DNA from: Epiperipatus broadwayi
Lineage: Eukaryota; Onychophora; Udeonychophora; Euonychophora; Peripatidae
Assembly: GCA_028023455.1 (NCBI GenBank)
Contig: JAQFVV010006255.1
Location: forward strand, 1,364,001-1,428,000
Direction of reading: 5' to 3'
Length of the DNA: 64,000 nt
Part shown: positions 36,020 through 48,400 of the stretch, in pieces
Numbering within the stretch: the stretch's first letter is position 1
Layout: every line of letters starts with the position of its first letter
Made by a program: the position numbers and the translations under genes
The notes under the pieces: model-generated
Told to the model about the DNA's origin: nothing
Database searches by the model: none
The model's input: only the letters and a program-made list of their open reading frames with translations

Positions 36020-36350
36020 CTATTGAGTTTAGATTGAAAATATTATTGTGTTTGATAGTTTTGTAGTTAAGTAGAGTTAAAAGTTGGCTGCTGGAGGGTT
36101 CCATCAGATCCTAAGATCTAGGTGCAGTGCTCTAAGATGCAAAGCTCCTCACTGACGTAGGCCACAAGCCAGAAACTAGTCTGGGGATATTGGATGAGTA
36201 GTCACTAGATAGGGATTTTATGCACAAGCCTTCTGGCATCCATTCATTACTTTGGTTGGCACAGGGTAGCACTACTGTATGGAGAGTTTTGCCTTGTTTA
36301 ATAACAATTATGTGCTAGTATGAGATAGTGATCATGTGATGTTTAGTGGT
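36020..36350 (+). repeat. short hammerhead-like repeat family, plus copy
   Basis: Follows the family consensus from 'agattgaaaatattattgtg' through 'ggctgctggagggtt', 'gatctaggtgcagtgctct' and 'agaaactagtctggggatat' to 'gtgatcatgtgatgttt'. CTGACGT at 36152-36158 (decayed from CTGATGA), GAAAC at 36172-36176, GTC at 36179-36181. Stem I 36151-36146 pairs with 36182-36187 over six positions. It abuts the foldback element that follows. Confidence 0.75.
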
Positions 36351-37215
36351 TTATCATTTATATTATAATACAGAGAGCATACCAATAGCTCAAACAAAGC
36401 TCTTAATTGATAAGTGCGGTAAGAGAAAATATTTAAAATCTCTATCCAAAATACCCTTATCCCCAGACTAATTGTTTTTGAGCTTATGGCTCACCTCAGT
36501 GAGAAGCTAAAATATTCAGACCCTAGATCCAAAATATCAACTCAAAATCCCGCACTTATTTCATACGTAATATTTAAGTAGAAACTTTGAAGTTTTTGGA
36601 CATGAAATGTATTTTACTTCAGCTATACTTAAGTAGCTATAGGGGACTGAACCAAATTCAGATCTACCATATATTAATAGCCTCAGCATAGCCAAAACCA
36701 TAAACGTAAAATTATAATTATTAATAAAGCAAGTCATATATAACATGACCTTCCTTTTATAAGCTTGTATTTACAAAAATGTAATATAGACAGCATACCA
36801 ATAACTTGTTTTAGCTTTGGCTATGCTGAGGCTATTGATATATGGTAGATCTGAATTTGGTTCAGTCCCACATAGCTATTTAAGTTAGATAGGTGGAGTA
36901 AAAGACATTTTCATGTCCAAAAATTTCAGAGTTTCTACTTAAATATTACGCATGAATTAAGTGCTGGGTTTTGAGTTGATATTTTGGATCTAGTGTCTGA
37001 ATATTCTACCTCCCACTAAGTTGAGTCATAAGCTCAAAAGTAATTGGTCTGGGGATAAGAGTACTTCGGATAGGGATTTTAAATATTTTCTCTTACCATA
37101 TTTATCAATTAAGAGCTTGTTTGAGCTATTGGTACACCCTCTGTATTACATTTTTGTAAATACAAGCTTATAAAAGCAATATCATGTTATATATGACTTG
37201 CTTTGTTGATAATCA
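36350..37215. mobile_element. second foldback element of the 1190-2660 family
   Basis: Arms at about 36360-36790 and 36800-37200 are reverse complements, including 'agcctcagcatagccaaa' with 'tttggctatgctgaggct'. Both arms carry words also found at 1430-1975 ('agatctaggtct..gaata', 'agctcaaaa', 'ctggggataag'). A 'cttataaaag...atgttatatatgactt' block ends the right arm and is mirrored at the centre. No protein is encoded. The inner arms hold decayed hammerhead-like motifs: minus at 36460-36505 with stem II GAGC-CATAA-GCTC and a six-pair stem I; plus at 37011-37054 with GAGT-CATAA-GCTC and a five-pair stem I. Confidence 0.7.
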
Positions 37216-40200
37216 TTTATATTCTGTCTACATTACAGTATTTGCATTATTAGTATGGATTTGTAAGTAGTTATTAAAATGTATGCATAAGCCATTTTAA
37301 TACCAAAAAAAATATTTAAAAAACTTCATTTAAAACTCATATAGCAAGTTATCCTAATAGAGAAAATAGAGAATTTGAACTAAAAACTTGTGGAATCAAT
37401 TTCAAGCTGAGGAAAGTTAAAAAAAAAACAAAGTTTAGAAAATGAATAGAATTGCTGCATTCATCTTTTTGCAAGTAAATAATATTACAGAAATGTAAAC
37501 AACTAGGAGGCAAAATAAAAATATTTATGTTCTCTATATTAAGAGTGTATCATCTTCATTTTTAATCATTATATATATATATATTAAGTATATATGTATT
37601 TATAAATCAAATCCAGCACATTAATGAGGTGATGTTTGCAATAAGAAATTCTTCAGCTTCTAATTTGAAGCAAATTTTGTAAATATTTTTATGACTTAAG
37701 TATCTTTATGTACATTACATTTTTGTCTTTATTTAATTACATTACTGTAATTATCTTTATTCATAGCTAGTATGTAAGAACATTGATTTAGTGAAAGAAC
37801 TATAGATCATAATACCAACAGATTACTATGTCAAGTTTTTGAAATTTTCAATTTGCTTGACTAATATAACATGAATGAAGAAAGCATTCAATACATCAGT
37901 AGATTGCCATCTAGTATCCATTGATGACAATACAAAACAATAGAATTGCTTTCAATGAAAATCTCTCAGACCCTTAAACACATTTAATCAAAATTAATTA
38001 CAATTTTGTTTTATATAAAGCTGAATATTTTTTTTTTATTTGAAAGGTGAAATTATTAACAATCTTATCTAAATGAGTATGGCAGTTCTAACTATAAAAA
38101 AAGAAAAGCAAAAAGTAAACTGTGAACTTTTATGATAACTACACAAAGTAATCTGTGCTCACAACTATATCCATGTATATCTCATGCTGCTTTTTAGTCT
38201 GTTTATGACATTTTGTAATGCTATCTTTTATTATAACTGGAGTTTTTTTTTCTGAAACATTTCAACACCTTGCCTGTTGTAAGTCTCTTGTATTTTATCT
38301 TTCAGAATATTTTTGAGATAATTTTTACAATGAAAATGGGGTTTGCCTCTTGCATGAACCATGAAATTTTTATCAAAAAAGGTTATTATACTTTATTTAC
38401 TTCACCTGCTCAATTCAATGAAAATGTTTCATATGCAATATTTAAATTCAATATTTTTATATCTAGTAAACTTCTGTATATTTCAATCAGTCTTTCAATA
38501 TTTTTTGTATTTTCAAATAATAGTCTATCCAAAAGGAATTTTTTCAGGATCTTTATATTAAGATAGTATGGAAACTATAACTCATTTCCATATAATAAAA
38601 CTTTTTAAAAACATCATAAATCAGAGTTATAATATCAATGAACTTTTTGGACAACTAGCTGTTTTCAAATATTGCCATAAACTTTTTCATTTGACTGATT
38701 TAAAAACAATAACCAAATCAACAAAAATGATAAAAATGCACTTTTTTTTGACAAAACACTGTCTTATTTCTATAATTAAAAACAATATATTCAATAAAAT
38801 CTTTGCCTATATTTTTGATATAAGGAATGCCAGTAGTATTCATGAAAATTAGTCTTTATTTTTTTTTTTATACATTAGAGCAATATATACATTCTTAAAA
38901 TGAGATAGTACAATTCCCTACATCCATAAATTCCAAAAATTTCCATTATTTTTAAAACTAATACATATCACTTTATTAGAAAACTATTCTACAAATTCCA
39001 TCATTTGAATCTGCAGCTTTTCTATATTTAAAGTTAGAAAGATCTATTTAACCTCAAGATGAGCATCTATCCAAATCTAAATGAATAGATAAAATGATAT
39101 ATCATTAAATGCATTTGATTGAATTTTTATATTCGAAAATTGATTGAAAGAACTTTCCATCTACTTAAAATATTATTGTCATCAAGCATTACTGATATTA
39201 TTTTTCAAGTCCATATATTATTGTCAATGCATTAAAAAATATATCTAAAGTGATTGTATTTTTTTTTTTTAATTTTAATTCTTCAAATTATTTTTGAACT
39301 TGATAATCAGTTTATTATTTTATCAAGCTGTGAATTAAACTTATTTTCTTTCAATTAAGTCACTCATAATACATTTATTGTCCTAGAACCATTTAAGAAT
39401 AGAGCAGCTACTCATATCTATAATATAATTCTTAATTCTATGCCTTAGTGAAATTACAAACTTGAAATTTTGTCAATTAATCTTTAATTGCTATTGAAGT
39501 TTAGCAGAAGTAGCAAAGCTTTTAAAAAAAAAAAACCCATTAAGTTTTGGAATGAGATCTATTTTTTTAATGTATTTATCATTTTATCTTGGAGTTAATT
39601 AATATGTGATCTGTCCAACAATCTTCATTTATAATTAATTATTCTTGTAATACTGATTTCTTTTACATTCTAATTCCTAAATATGACATATATAGTGTCA
39701 TTATTTTGATCCTAGTTGCATTAGTTTCTTTTTAACAATTGGCCTGCCTAAATAAAATATTAATAATAGTTTATAATGCAATAACAATAGATACAGATTT
39801 ATAAAACCAATACCATTACACACAGTTATAAACATATAACTTTTTGTAGTCAGTAAGCATACTCTTTCATAATAATAAACTCATAGATAAATATAATCTA
39901 GACATTTGAAATGTAAATATGATAGGCAGTATAACATTGATAGCTATGACAGATCCTTAAACACCATTAATTACAGAATACTTGCTTGAAGTCTGATTTC
40001 AAATGTCTTAAAGTTGGCTTTTGTATGTATTATTACTTGAAATCATAAACATGCATGCGTTTATTTATTTTTAACTTAATTCACCAACAATTATTAATAA
40101 CATTTCAATTAAATTAATATTTATTATTTTTTTCTCTTATTTCTCTTCCTATTTTCTTTTATCTTAGCATTTTCAATCAGTTAGCTTATTATGGACCCCA

Positions 40201-40524
40201 GTTGTCATTAATTTCTCATGCATATCTGTCATCTTTGCTCATTAGTTGGGTTATTGTAATAGTTGTGAATGTGTAACCATAATATACAGCAATTCTGATT
40301 TAAATCTCTTTCCCCCCCTCAAGTTATATATTGGCCATGTTCTTTTGTGAATGTTTGTTACTGATAACAGTGACAACACTGTCTACAAGGAATTCAGAAG
40401 CTTCTTTAATTAGCTTAATTTCCTGATTTTGCATTTATCCTATAAGGATCTTGTTGAATACTGTCTGAATACAACCTTAGAACTTTCTTAATTACTGCAT
40501 AATGATCCTCCAGCTAAACATTGA
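37216..40524 (+). other. intron 1 sequence, nothing recognised
   Basis: AT-rich. A 98-codon open stretch at 38270-38566 is Phe/Ile-rich without a known domain. An (AT)n run lies near 37572. Confidence 0.45.
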
Positions 40525-40546
40525 TGCATGGGTATATACCCATGCA
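40525..40546. repeat. 22-bp perfect palindrome
   Basis: TGCATGGG-TATATA-CCCATGCA reads the same on both strands. No function can be assigned; it could extrude a small cruciform. Confidence 0.8.
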
Positions 40547-41820
40547 CCATAACATTATCTCTTTATGTAATTTGTTTGATTTTATTGAATATCACTGTAT
40601 TCAATAAGATATTGACTTTTGTAATATGCTTCTGTCTTCTTATTCATTTAACAAATGTGTTGCCTTGGAAATTAATAAGATATTTAAGTACTGATCTATA
40701 TGTCCGGATTGTTTTGCTTCATTTGCAGAGGCATGTATATAGAATATACTAGATGACACTAGATTCGAGAGCTGCTGTTGTATGTCTATAGATATTATTT
40801 ATTGAGTATATTATCTCGTGCAGTGTGTATTTATCATAATAAAATATCTCTAAAAAATTATATTTTATATATTCTTTACAATGTTAATATTCAATTCTTT
40901 TATCTTGCACTTTTGAATTTCTAGCATTCTTCTTCAAACATTATTACAAGTGGGAAAAATTTTTTAATTTTCATAAATAAATTGAATAAAGCATAGTGAA
41001 AAGTGCATAGGAATATAATTTTTTTAGAGATTTGCTTAATATGAACAATGCAAGAAGAATAGAAAAGGTATTGAACATCTTAATAAATAACAAAAATATT
41101 TATATCATGTACTTTAAAGAACAACTTTTTCATTTTATCAAGTTTTACTATATTATTTTTAAATTTGTAAATATTATTGTTGTTTATGAATAAAAAATGC
41201 TCCGAAATAAATAATAATGTAAAGCTTGTAAATTAATCCACTTACTATGATTACAAAAATTTAGTTTGTTCATAATTTGAATAGTTAATAATAATATATA
41301 TGATGAAATAAGTTTCAGACATAGCAAAAAAAGTTCTTACTTAAATGGCTAAATTAATTGATTCTCATTTTCTTCATTAGGAATCCAGAAAAATTTTTAG
41401 CTTGCTGTTCTGCTCACTTGAACGTATTCACATCCTTGATTTTAATATAAAGTGCTTTAAAAATTTAGTAGTAGTTTTGTTGTAAAATGGGGTGAAATAA
41501 AACCAATACTAAAATTATATAAATTGAAGATCTGTTTGAAGTACTAAATAAAAACAGATTTGAATATGCACCAAGTGTATTTGCAGTAAGGACTTACACA
41601 ATATTCTTATATTATATTTAGATATAAATATAAGTTTTGAGTGTAGTAAATATTTAGAACCATCTTCAATTTTTTCAAAAATATGTAATACAGGTGAGCA
41701 CTTAGCATAATTAATTAGTTTCATGTAACATGAATTTTTAAAATCAGATAAATAAATTTACAATTAATATATATAATTCTTAAAGTATTAATTCTTTTCA
41801 TAAAATTATGTTAATTCTTA
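40547..41820 (+). other. intron 1 sequence, nothing recognised
   Basis: AT-rich; no supported gene or repeat. Confidence 0.5.
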
Positions 41821-42268
41821 ATTAAATTGAAAGGCTGAAACATATCGCATGTACTTTTTTTAGAATGCTTGTATGACAGCCAATCAGATGTAATGATAGC
41901 TGTCTAGAGGGCTCTCAAATCACAATTCAAGACAGATTTTACAAGAAAAGGATGGTTCCACCCTTTTATTTACTTAACTTTCTATATATATATAAGCCAG
42001 TCTAAAGCATTTTGACTTGAGCGTGAAGCTTTAAATATCTTTACATTTAACTCACGGAGTATCTTCACATTTGACTCACTGAGTCTTATTTATAAACAGT
42101 GTGAAATCTTACGATTTACTATGCAATAGTTTTTCAGATGTTATGAATTGACATTAATGTATGTAAATAATATTTATTTATAAAGCATAAACAGTTTGAA
42201 ATTAAATTGAAAGACTGAAACCTCTCGCAAGCGCTTTTTTAGAATGCTTGTATGACAGCCAATCAGAT
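41821..42268 (+). repeat. 69-bp direct repeats 380 bp apart around a TATA-containing segment
   Basis: 41821-41889 and 42201-42268 match closely, both starting ATTAAATTGAAAG and ending 'gacagccaatcaga'. The segment between them has 'tatatatatataagcc' at about 41982, like a TATA box. This could be a small terminal-repeat retroelement or two units of a 380-bp tandem repeat; no coding sequence. Confidence 0.5.
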
Positions 42269-42283
42269 TCAAGTTCTGATGAT

Positions 42284-42430
42284 AAGATATAATAAACATG
42301 AACTAATTAAATGCACTGAGCCAGCTTCCGGCAAAACACTGTCAGAATTGTAATACTGTCCACTGTGATTTTAGCAATGTTTTGCTGAAAGCTGACTCGG
42401 TGCATTTAATTAGTTTATGTTTATTATAAC
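42284..42430. repeat. inverted repeat (hairpin, MITE-like)
   Basis: 'actaattaaatgcactgag' on the left is mirrored by 'ctcggtgcatttaattagt' on the right, and 'ataataaacat' by 'atgtttattat'. Arms about 55 bp, spacer about 35 bp. It directly follows the direct repeats at 41821-42268 and may be part of the same element. Confidence 0.65.
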
Positions 42431-43186
42431 TTTTCATTAATACTCTAGGAATATTGTAATGGTTATAATCTCATATAATTGTAGATTGTAGCACCTTTCA
42501 AAAAGAATTTAATGGAACATGTTGGTTTATAGTTCTGTATTTATTTTAGATAACTCCATGTTGTAATAAAGAAAGAATGAATTATGAAATATGGAAAACA
42601 TTAAATAAGTGCATGTTTATAGAATTTAAAACCACAAGAAACTGAATAAGATTAAGGAATCAAATTAGACATTCCCTCCCCCTTTAATTTGTTGATAATC
42701 TTTGTTGAAAATTATAACACTTCACAGAATGATTCATTTTTGACTGATTGTATCCGTTTGCTCATTTTTTGAAAAAAAAAAAAAACAAGAATTGGCACTG
42801 GTGTTTTCAGCCAATTATTTTATATTAAACACATACAAAAAGAAATACTATACCATATAATTGCATAAATAATTTGAATATCCAGAAACAATGAATTGAA
42901 TTTGCTAGAAAATTTAAATTTAAATAGAAATCTTAAGTTATAATGAAAATTATCAATATTAATTATACAGTTAGTCAGCATTTTTTTTTTTTTTAAATTA
43001 AAGAATATAAGGATTAAAAAGAGTTTTTCAGAAGTTTATATATAGGAGTGTGTAAAAGATGATTAATTATTGGTTTTCTTTCCAAACTGTAACTCAATCT
43101 CTGAATTAACATGAGTTAAGCAGCCTCATAGTTTTGCTGTTCACCACAAAATTTTAAAATACCATGTTTGGATCACGAGTTATGAC

Positions 43187-43384
43187 ATGAAATGTGACTG
43201 TATTTCATATCTTAAATGGCAATTTAAATTTTGTTTTAAACTAGGCAAAACTGCTGTTGGAACCTTCGAAATAATTCATATTGTACATGGCAGTGAAAAT
43301 ATGAATTGCAAGCATATTTACAAGTGGTTTTCAAGATTTCATGGTAGCAAGAAAAGCAATGAAGGCATTTTCACAAAGATCTGA
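43187..43384 (+). pseudogene. mariner-type transposase helix-turn-helix fragment
   Basis: The 65-residue open stretch reads FKFCFKLGKTAVGTFEII...HIYKWFSRFHGSKKS. This matches the N-terminal helix-turn-helix (HTH_48-type) domain of mariner-family transposases, with its 'KFCFKLGKTA.ET' and 'KWF.RF..G' landmarks. It ends at a TGA straight after that domain; no catalytic DDD/E region follows. Probably an inert fragment. Confidence 0.65.
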
Positions 43385-44402
43385 AACACTATCACATTTT
43401 CATGCCCTAATTCGTGAATTAGATATGCTGTGCTTATAATTTTTATGATGAATAACTAAACTATGTCATTGTATAATATATTCGTTGAATCAGAGATGAT
43501 GTTTCAGGCAGTTTGAAGAATCAGTCATCTTTTCACTGGCACATATTATACATGTATAAAAATGTAATTATTAGCTAAATTAAAATATTCAAAAAAATTT
43601 CCCAAAAATCTTCAAATTTTTATTATTATTTCTGAAAATCAATCATATACGAAAATTTATTACATCATTTTTCATTATTCCAATTCATTTTTATGATCTT
43701 CTTCAAGACTATAATAATATAATTTTAGTGCAAGCATATTTCTGAAAATTGGAAAAGTAGTTGGTATTATGATATTATATATATTGGTAAGATGGGAGAT
43801 GAAAAAAGATTGCGAAATGATAAATATGGTGGTTTTTAAATTGACAATTTTTTAAATATTATTTTAATAAGAGAATTAAATCAAGTTTTATAAGAAAGTG
43901 TTAGTACAAAAGATTTTTTGCATTTAAATTATTTATTAAGCCATAGGAGCTCAAAAAAATTGGATTTTGCTTTACCACATTTGTGAATTATGCTGCCAGC
44001 TATTTTTACTGTCAATAAAGCACATGACAATATTTATAAAAATTGAATGGTTTTAGTAGAAAATTAAATAAAATGATTAAAGATATAAAATATATTTAGT
44101 AAGCCTGATTTAATACATCTAGTAATGCAAGATAACAAGTCAATAATAATCATTGCTTATATTTTATAAATCATAATAGAACATTAGATCTTTGGTTTAG
44201 TTTTTTGCTGTTTTATATATTTTAAAATTGAGAATTTTTGTATTAATTTTTAACTTAAAAACATGTTACATATTTTTGTGAATTTAATTGTTAATTTAAA
44301 AAAATTAACAATGTAGCTTTTGATTTTTAAATATGCTTATAAAATTTTTAATACAGTTGTGTATCTATTCATTATGATTTATATATATTATTTCTGATTT
44401 AG
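43385..44402 (+). other. end of intron 1
   Basis: AT-rich; it ends with a short pyrimidine-poor tract and acceptor 'tttctgatttag' at 44402. Nothing else recognised. Confidence 0.55.
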
Positions 44403-44447
44403 ATACAACAGATATCAAACCAGACATTATTGAAGCAGCTAAAGTGG
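44403..44447 (+). CDS. ANKS6: ANKS6 exon 2 (45-nt micro-exon)
   Basis: Joined to exon 1 in phase 1, it reads D-TTDIKPDIIEAAKVG. This aligns with the vertebrate ANKS6 stretch after RPKT that leads into ankyrin repeat 8. Acceptor AG at 44401-44402, donor GTAAGA at 44448. It is so short that gene predictors could easily miss it, yet leaving it out would delete the first helix of repeat 8 while keeping the frame. Confidence 0.88.
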
Positions 44448-45335
44448 GTAAGAAATAACTGTTATAGACAAAATTTATTTATGATATAATTATGAATATT
44501 AATTAATGTTGAAGTTGGAAAAATATTATTATATATTTTAATTATAGCAATTTGAATATAAATAGAATTTAATTTATTTCACAATTGATATTTATAAAGA
44601 TATATTTATTATTTACATGTTTGAAAGATTATTTAGATATGATTGTGAACTGTCTCCATTTGATAATAAAAATTATATATTTTTTTAATTTATTTACTAA
44701 TGGATTACTGAATTTATAAGATTATCCTTCTTTATTGAGGTAGATTCAAGAATATTTATAGCGCTGGATATACGACATGATTGGATTAAAGCAACGTGGG
44801 GAAAGGATTATGTAAGATTGCAAGAAGAAAACAATAAGTCGTGGAATATGATCAAGAACAATGTCATATATAAAGATGGAAATGAATTACTTATACATGG
44901 AAATCTTAGAAGGTAGAAAAACTAGATGAACCGAACTTAAGGATTGATATCAAAGAAGAAATGTATGAGATTTATTGATAGGAAAAATATTACTAGATTA
45001 TAATTGGATATAGTCTAATAATCAAATGATTTTATTGCTCAGAAATTGAGCTTCATGTTATGTGATCATTTTATATAGTGACCACATGAACTTGATTATG
45101 ATTGAATTCACAGTTAATTCACCATTTTTAATGGTACAGATATAGGCAGTACTACAGGGAGATGGGAAACTAATCATCATCTCCATAGAATAAATAAGGT
45201 ATAGAAGAAATAATATAAAATGTAAACTATAAAAAGATTAAATATAAGGAGCATGAGAATCAGCATTGGAATAACAATATAAGTAGTAAGAAGATGCATT
45301 GCTACATTAAACAAGAGTAATCAACAGTCACTCCC

Positions 45336-45481
45336 TATGAATGGATTTAAAAGAAATTCACTTGACAATGTCAAACTTAGGGCATGATATACAACAATCA
45401 CCTAGATTTATGAATGGATTTAAAAGAGATCCAGTAGCCAATGCCAAACCAAGAGCATGATATTCAATCATCTAGATGTAT
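45336..45481 (+). repeat. two-copy 73-bp tandem repeat
   Basis: 'tatgaatggatttaaaaga' recurs at 45336 and 45409, with similar sequence after each ('...gcatgatat.caa.atc..ctaga'). Confidence 0.7.
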
Positions 45482-48400
45482 AATAGTTAAGTGCTAAAGC
45501 ATTTTTCATAAAAAATAATCCTGGTCATTTGGTACCATGAGTGTACAGGCCAACTATAAATGTTCTCTAAAAAACAAAAACAGTGTATGAACTTCAAAGT
45601 TGATATTGACCTTTGTGCCATCCAGAGAATTATCTGGATGTCCAAACACAAACCTAAACCCCACTTATAAATAATTTAACCATTATTGTTGGAACTAGCT
45701 CAAAATCACAAGGTCCCTCAGGACTCTGTCTTTGAACAAGAAAAAAGATAAATGTATAGGCTTCCCTACTTTAATTTGAATAATTTTACTGGGATAATTA
45801 TTAATCCTTAAAATACTATGCTATAATGAAATCAAGTCACACACACTGCCAATTCATAGAACAGATAGCTGTAGGAATAAAAACATTAACATTATTACTG
45901 TTTTAATAATTTAATAAATTGCTTCAGAGTCTAACATTCTACCACTACGTGAAACCATACAGTTCCGCAAAATGATTAATTGATAATTCAAATTTGTGAA
46001 TATACATTTATTACCATAAGTTTATGTTCCTAAAAACTCAGAAAAATAAAGAAAAAATTGAAAAGTGTTTTGATCTGATGCAGACAGAAATTGATAAAAT
46101 TAACAGGCAAAATATATTTTTAATGTTTTCTCTTTTACATTTCCCAATTTAGAAATGAAAGGAGAGAAATGTCATTACTCAGTCTGGACATGACAGCAGA
46201 AATAAATTAATAGAATGTCTAATAATTTTTTATAAATTCATTGATTGTTTTTTATTGCCAATATATTCCTCAATAATTCATATTGATAATACTTTTGTCA
46301 TGCAATGATGAGGAAATATAATCAGGAGGAGATCATGGAACTATTATGAATATTTTCATTGCATTTATTTAAATTAATATAGTACCTGGTAGCTGTTAGC
46401 TTCTCCTGCATCAGTTATCTCTATTTTTCTACTAACTATGGCAATAAGATTTTGTATTTGTGCAGCTTTATTTTCAACAATTCTGATTCCAGTTTTCTTT
46501 CTCTCTCTTTCTTGTTTCTTATTTTTTTATGTTTTCTATCTTCAATTGTTTTTTTCATCAGTAGTTAGAATAGCATATTTGTTTATGGGTGTCTACTAAT
46601 GATGAAAATTACATTTCTATTGCTTTTAGAAATATCATTTGTTTGAGATTTTGCACATAATTAATGATGAACTGTGGATTGAAATGAAATAATTTATTAA
46701 AGATGAATTCATGAAAAGTTTGAAAAAAATGGAAATGCCCAGGAAATTGAAATTGAATAACAGTCAGATAGATATGGTTGTAATCTGAGAAATTGATCAG
46801 ATTATCAGCTGCATTAGCAGCAACTCGTAAATGAGTACGACCATTTGCATTTTTAAATGCCATATTTTACTTTTAAATATGATTTAATTGTCATTGTCAG
46901 TTTTGTAAATATTAAAACAAAATATCAGAGATTTATATCAGTGTATTTATGTGTACATTAAAATCTATATTTCTAAATCTCCATTTTTTTTTTTTTTTTC
47001 AAACTTTATATATCTGTTGCAGATAAAGCTTCAGAACATTTTGCAGAGAAAACATTTTCCAAGCCTTTTTTAAATTCCAATCTAACTATATTAAAATTAT
47101 ATTAAGCAGTTGTAGTTCATTCTAATTTTGTTATTACTAATTTCAATATCAGTTCCTTAACTTCTCTGATATTCAACAATGGATGGTTTCTCTAATCTTT
47201 TATTCTAATTACTTTTTTTCTTTGCTTTCAGTTTCATTTCACACATTCTGTTTGTGTCATCAATTTTATATTTTGTTAAATTTATTCTCATTATCCATTG
47301 TAATATTTCTATACCAAGTTGATACAGTAAATCCTTTTGATCTAGTATTAACCTCATTCTTATCAAAATAATCATTTAGCTACTTATCTAAATATGTTCA
47401 TTAGTGTTTAATGTTTTTTATCAAACTTTTCTCATCAGTTTTTCCTATCCTTTAAAAGAAACTGAATAAATGCAAATTAACTTCTCATCATTCTCATTTT
47501 TAAGATTGTTTACACTTGCAAATATCTTATGATTTACTTATAATAGAATGTTTGTATATGAATCATAAAATATTTGCAAGATGTATGTCTATTTTGTTTT
47601 TCTAAATATCCAACAGAGCAACCCAATTTTATTAAATATCTTTTCAGGATCTATAAAGTAAGTAGTAAATAACTATAGACTATTGTGTCTTATTGATTTA
47701 ACTTTGATGTATGATTAATTAGAAAATGGTCTTTCTGAAATTTCTATAAATATAGAAAAGTCATTAATTTTCTTGGGGAAAAAAGCTCTCCATTAAAACA
47801 ATTCAAAATGATTGTAATAAATAAAGTGTTATAAGTGAGTTTTTATATGATTCTGTGCTTTCACATTTAATTATTATTGTCTGTATATGTTTTCATGTAA
47901 GTTTAGTTGAGTATAATTTATTTATTAATATTATTACTTTTAAAAATCCTAACAATTTTTGAGTTTTATATATTTACCTATAAGGTATATAAATATATGT
48001 CAAAGGAAAGAGGATAAAAGTTGAGTATGATTGTGAATTTATTTAAAAAGCTGTTCCAAGTCTTTTTGCTATTGTCATGAAATCATAAAAAAAAATATTA
48101 AAAATTTTTTTATTTAATATCTGTCAGTAAAAATAAGTGTTCTGTAGTCACAGAAAACAAAATATATATTTCTTAAGTATAGTTAGTAGTTGATTCTGAT
48201 GGCTTTTACTAATCAGTGCTCAATTAGTTGGTTATGTATTTAATTAAGCAACAATATGGTGATAATCCATTTAAGTCTCTTAAGAATTATAAGTATTTAA
48301 ATTGTAATTTTCTCACCATATTCTGACATCTTGTCCATATATAAGGGCACACACACACCTATATATTAGTATGTATATTTACTTGTAACAGATATGATTA

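Noticed and set aside
44745-44915. Open run after exon 2 that might be another exon or retroelement pol
   Set aside because: It does not match ANKS6, has no splice signals that fit the phase, and shows no diagnostic pol motif.
46609-46863. Minus-strand open stretch starting MAFKNANGRTHLRVAANAA, which looks ankyrin-like at first
   Set aside because: Only about fifteen residues resemble an ankyrin repeat; the rest is Phe/His-rich with no second repeat.
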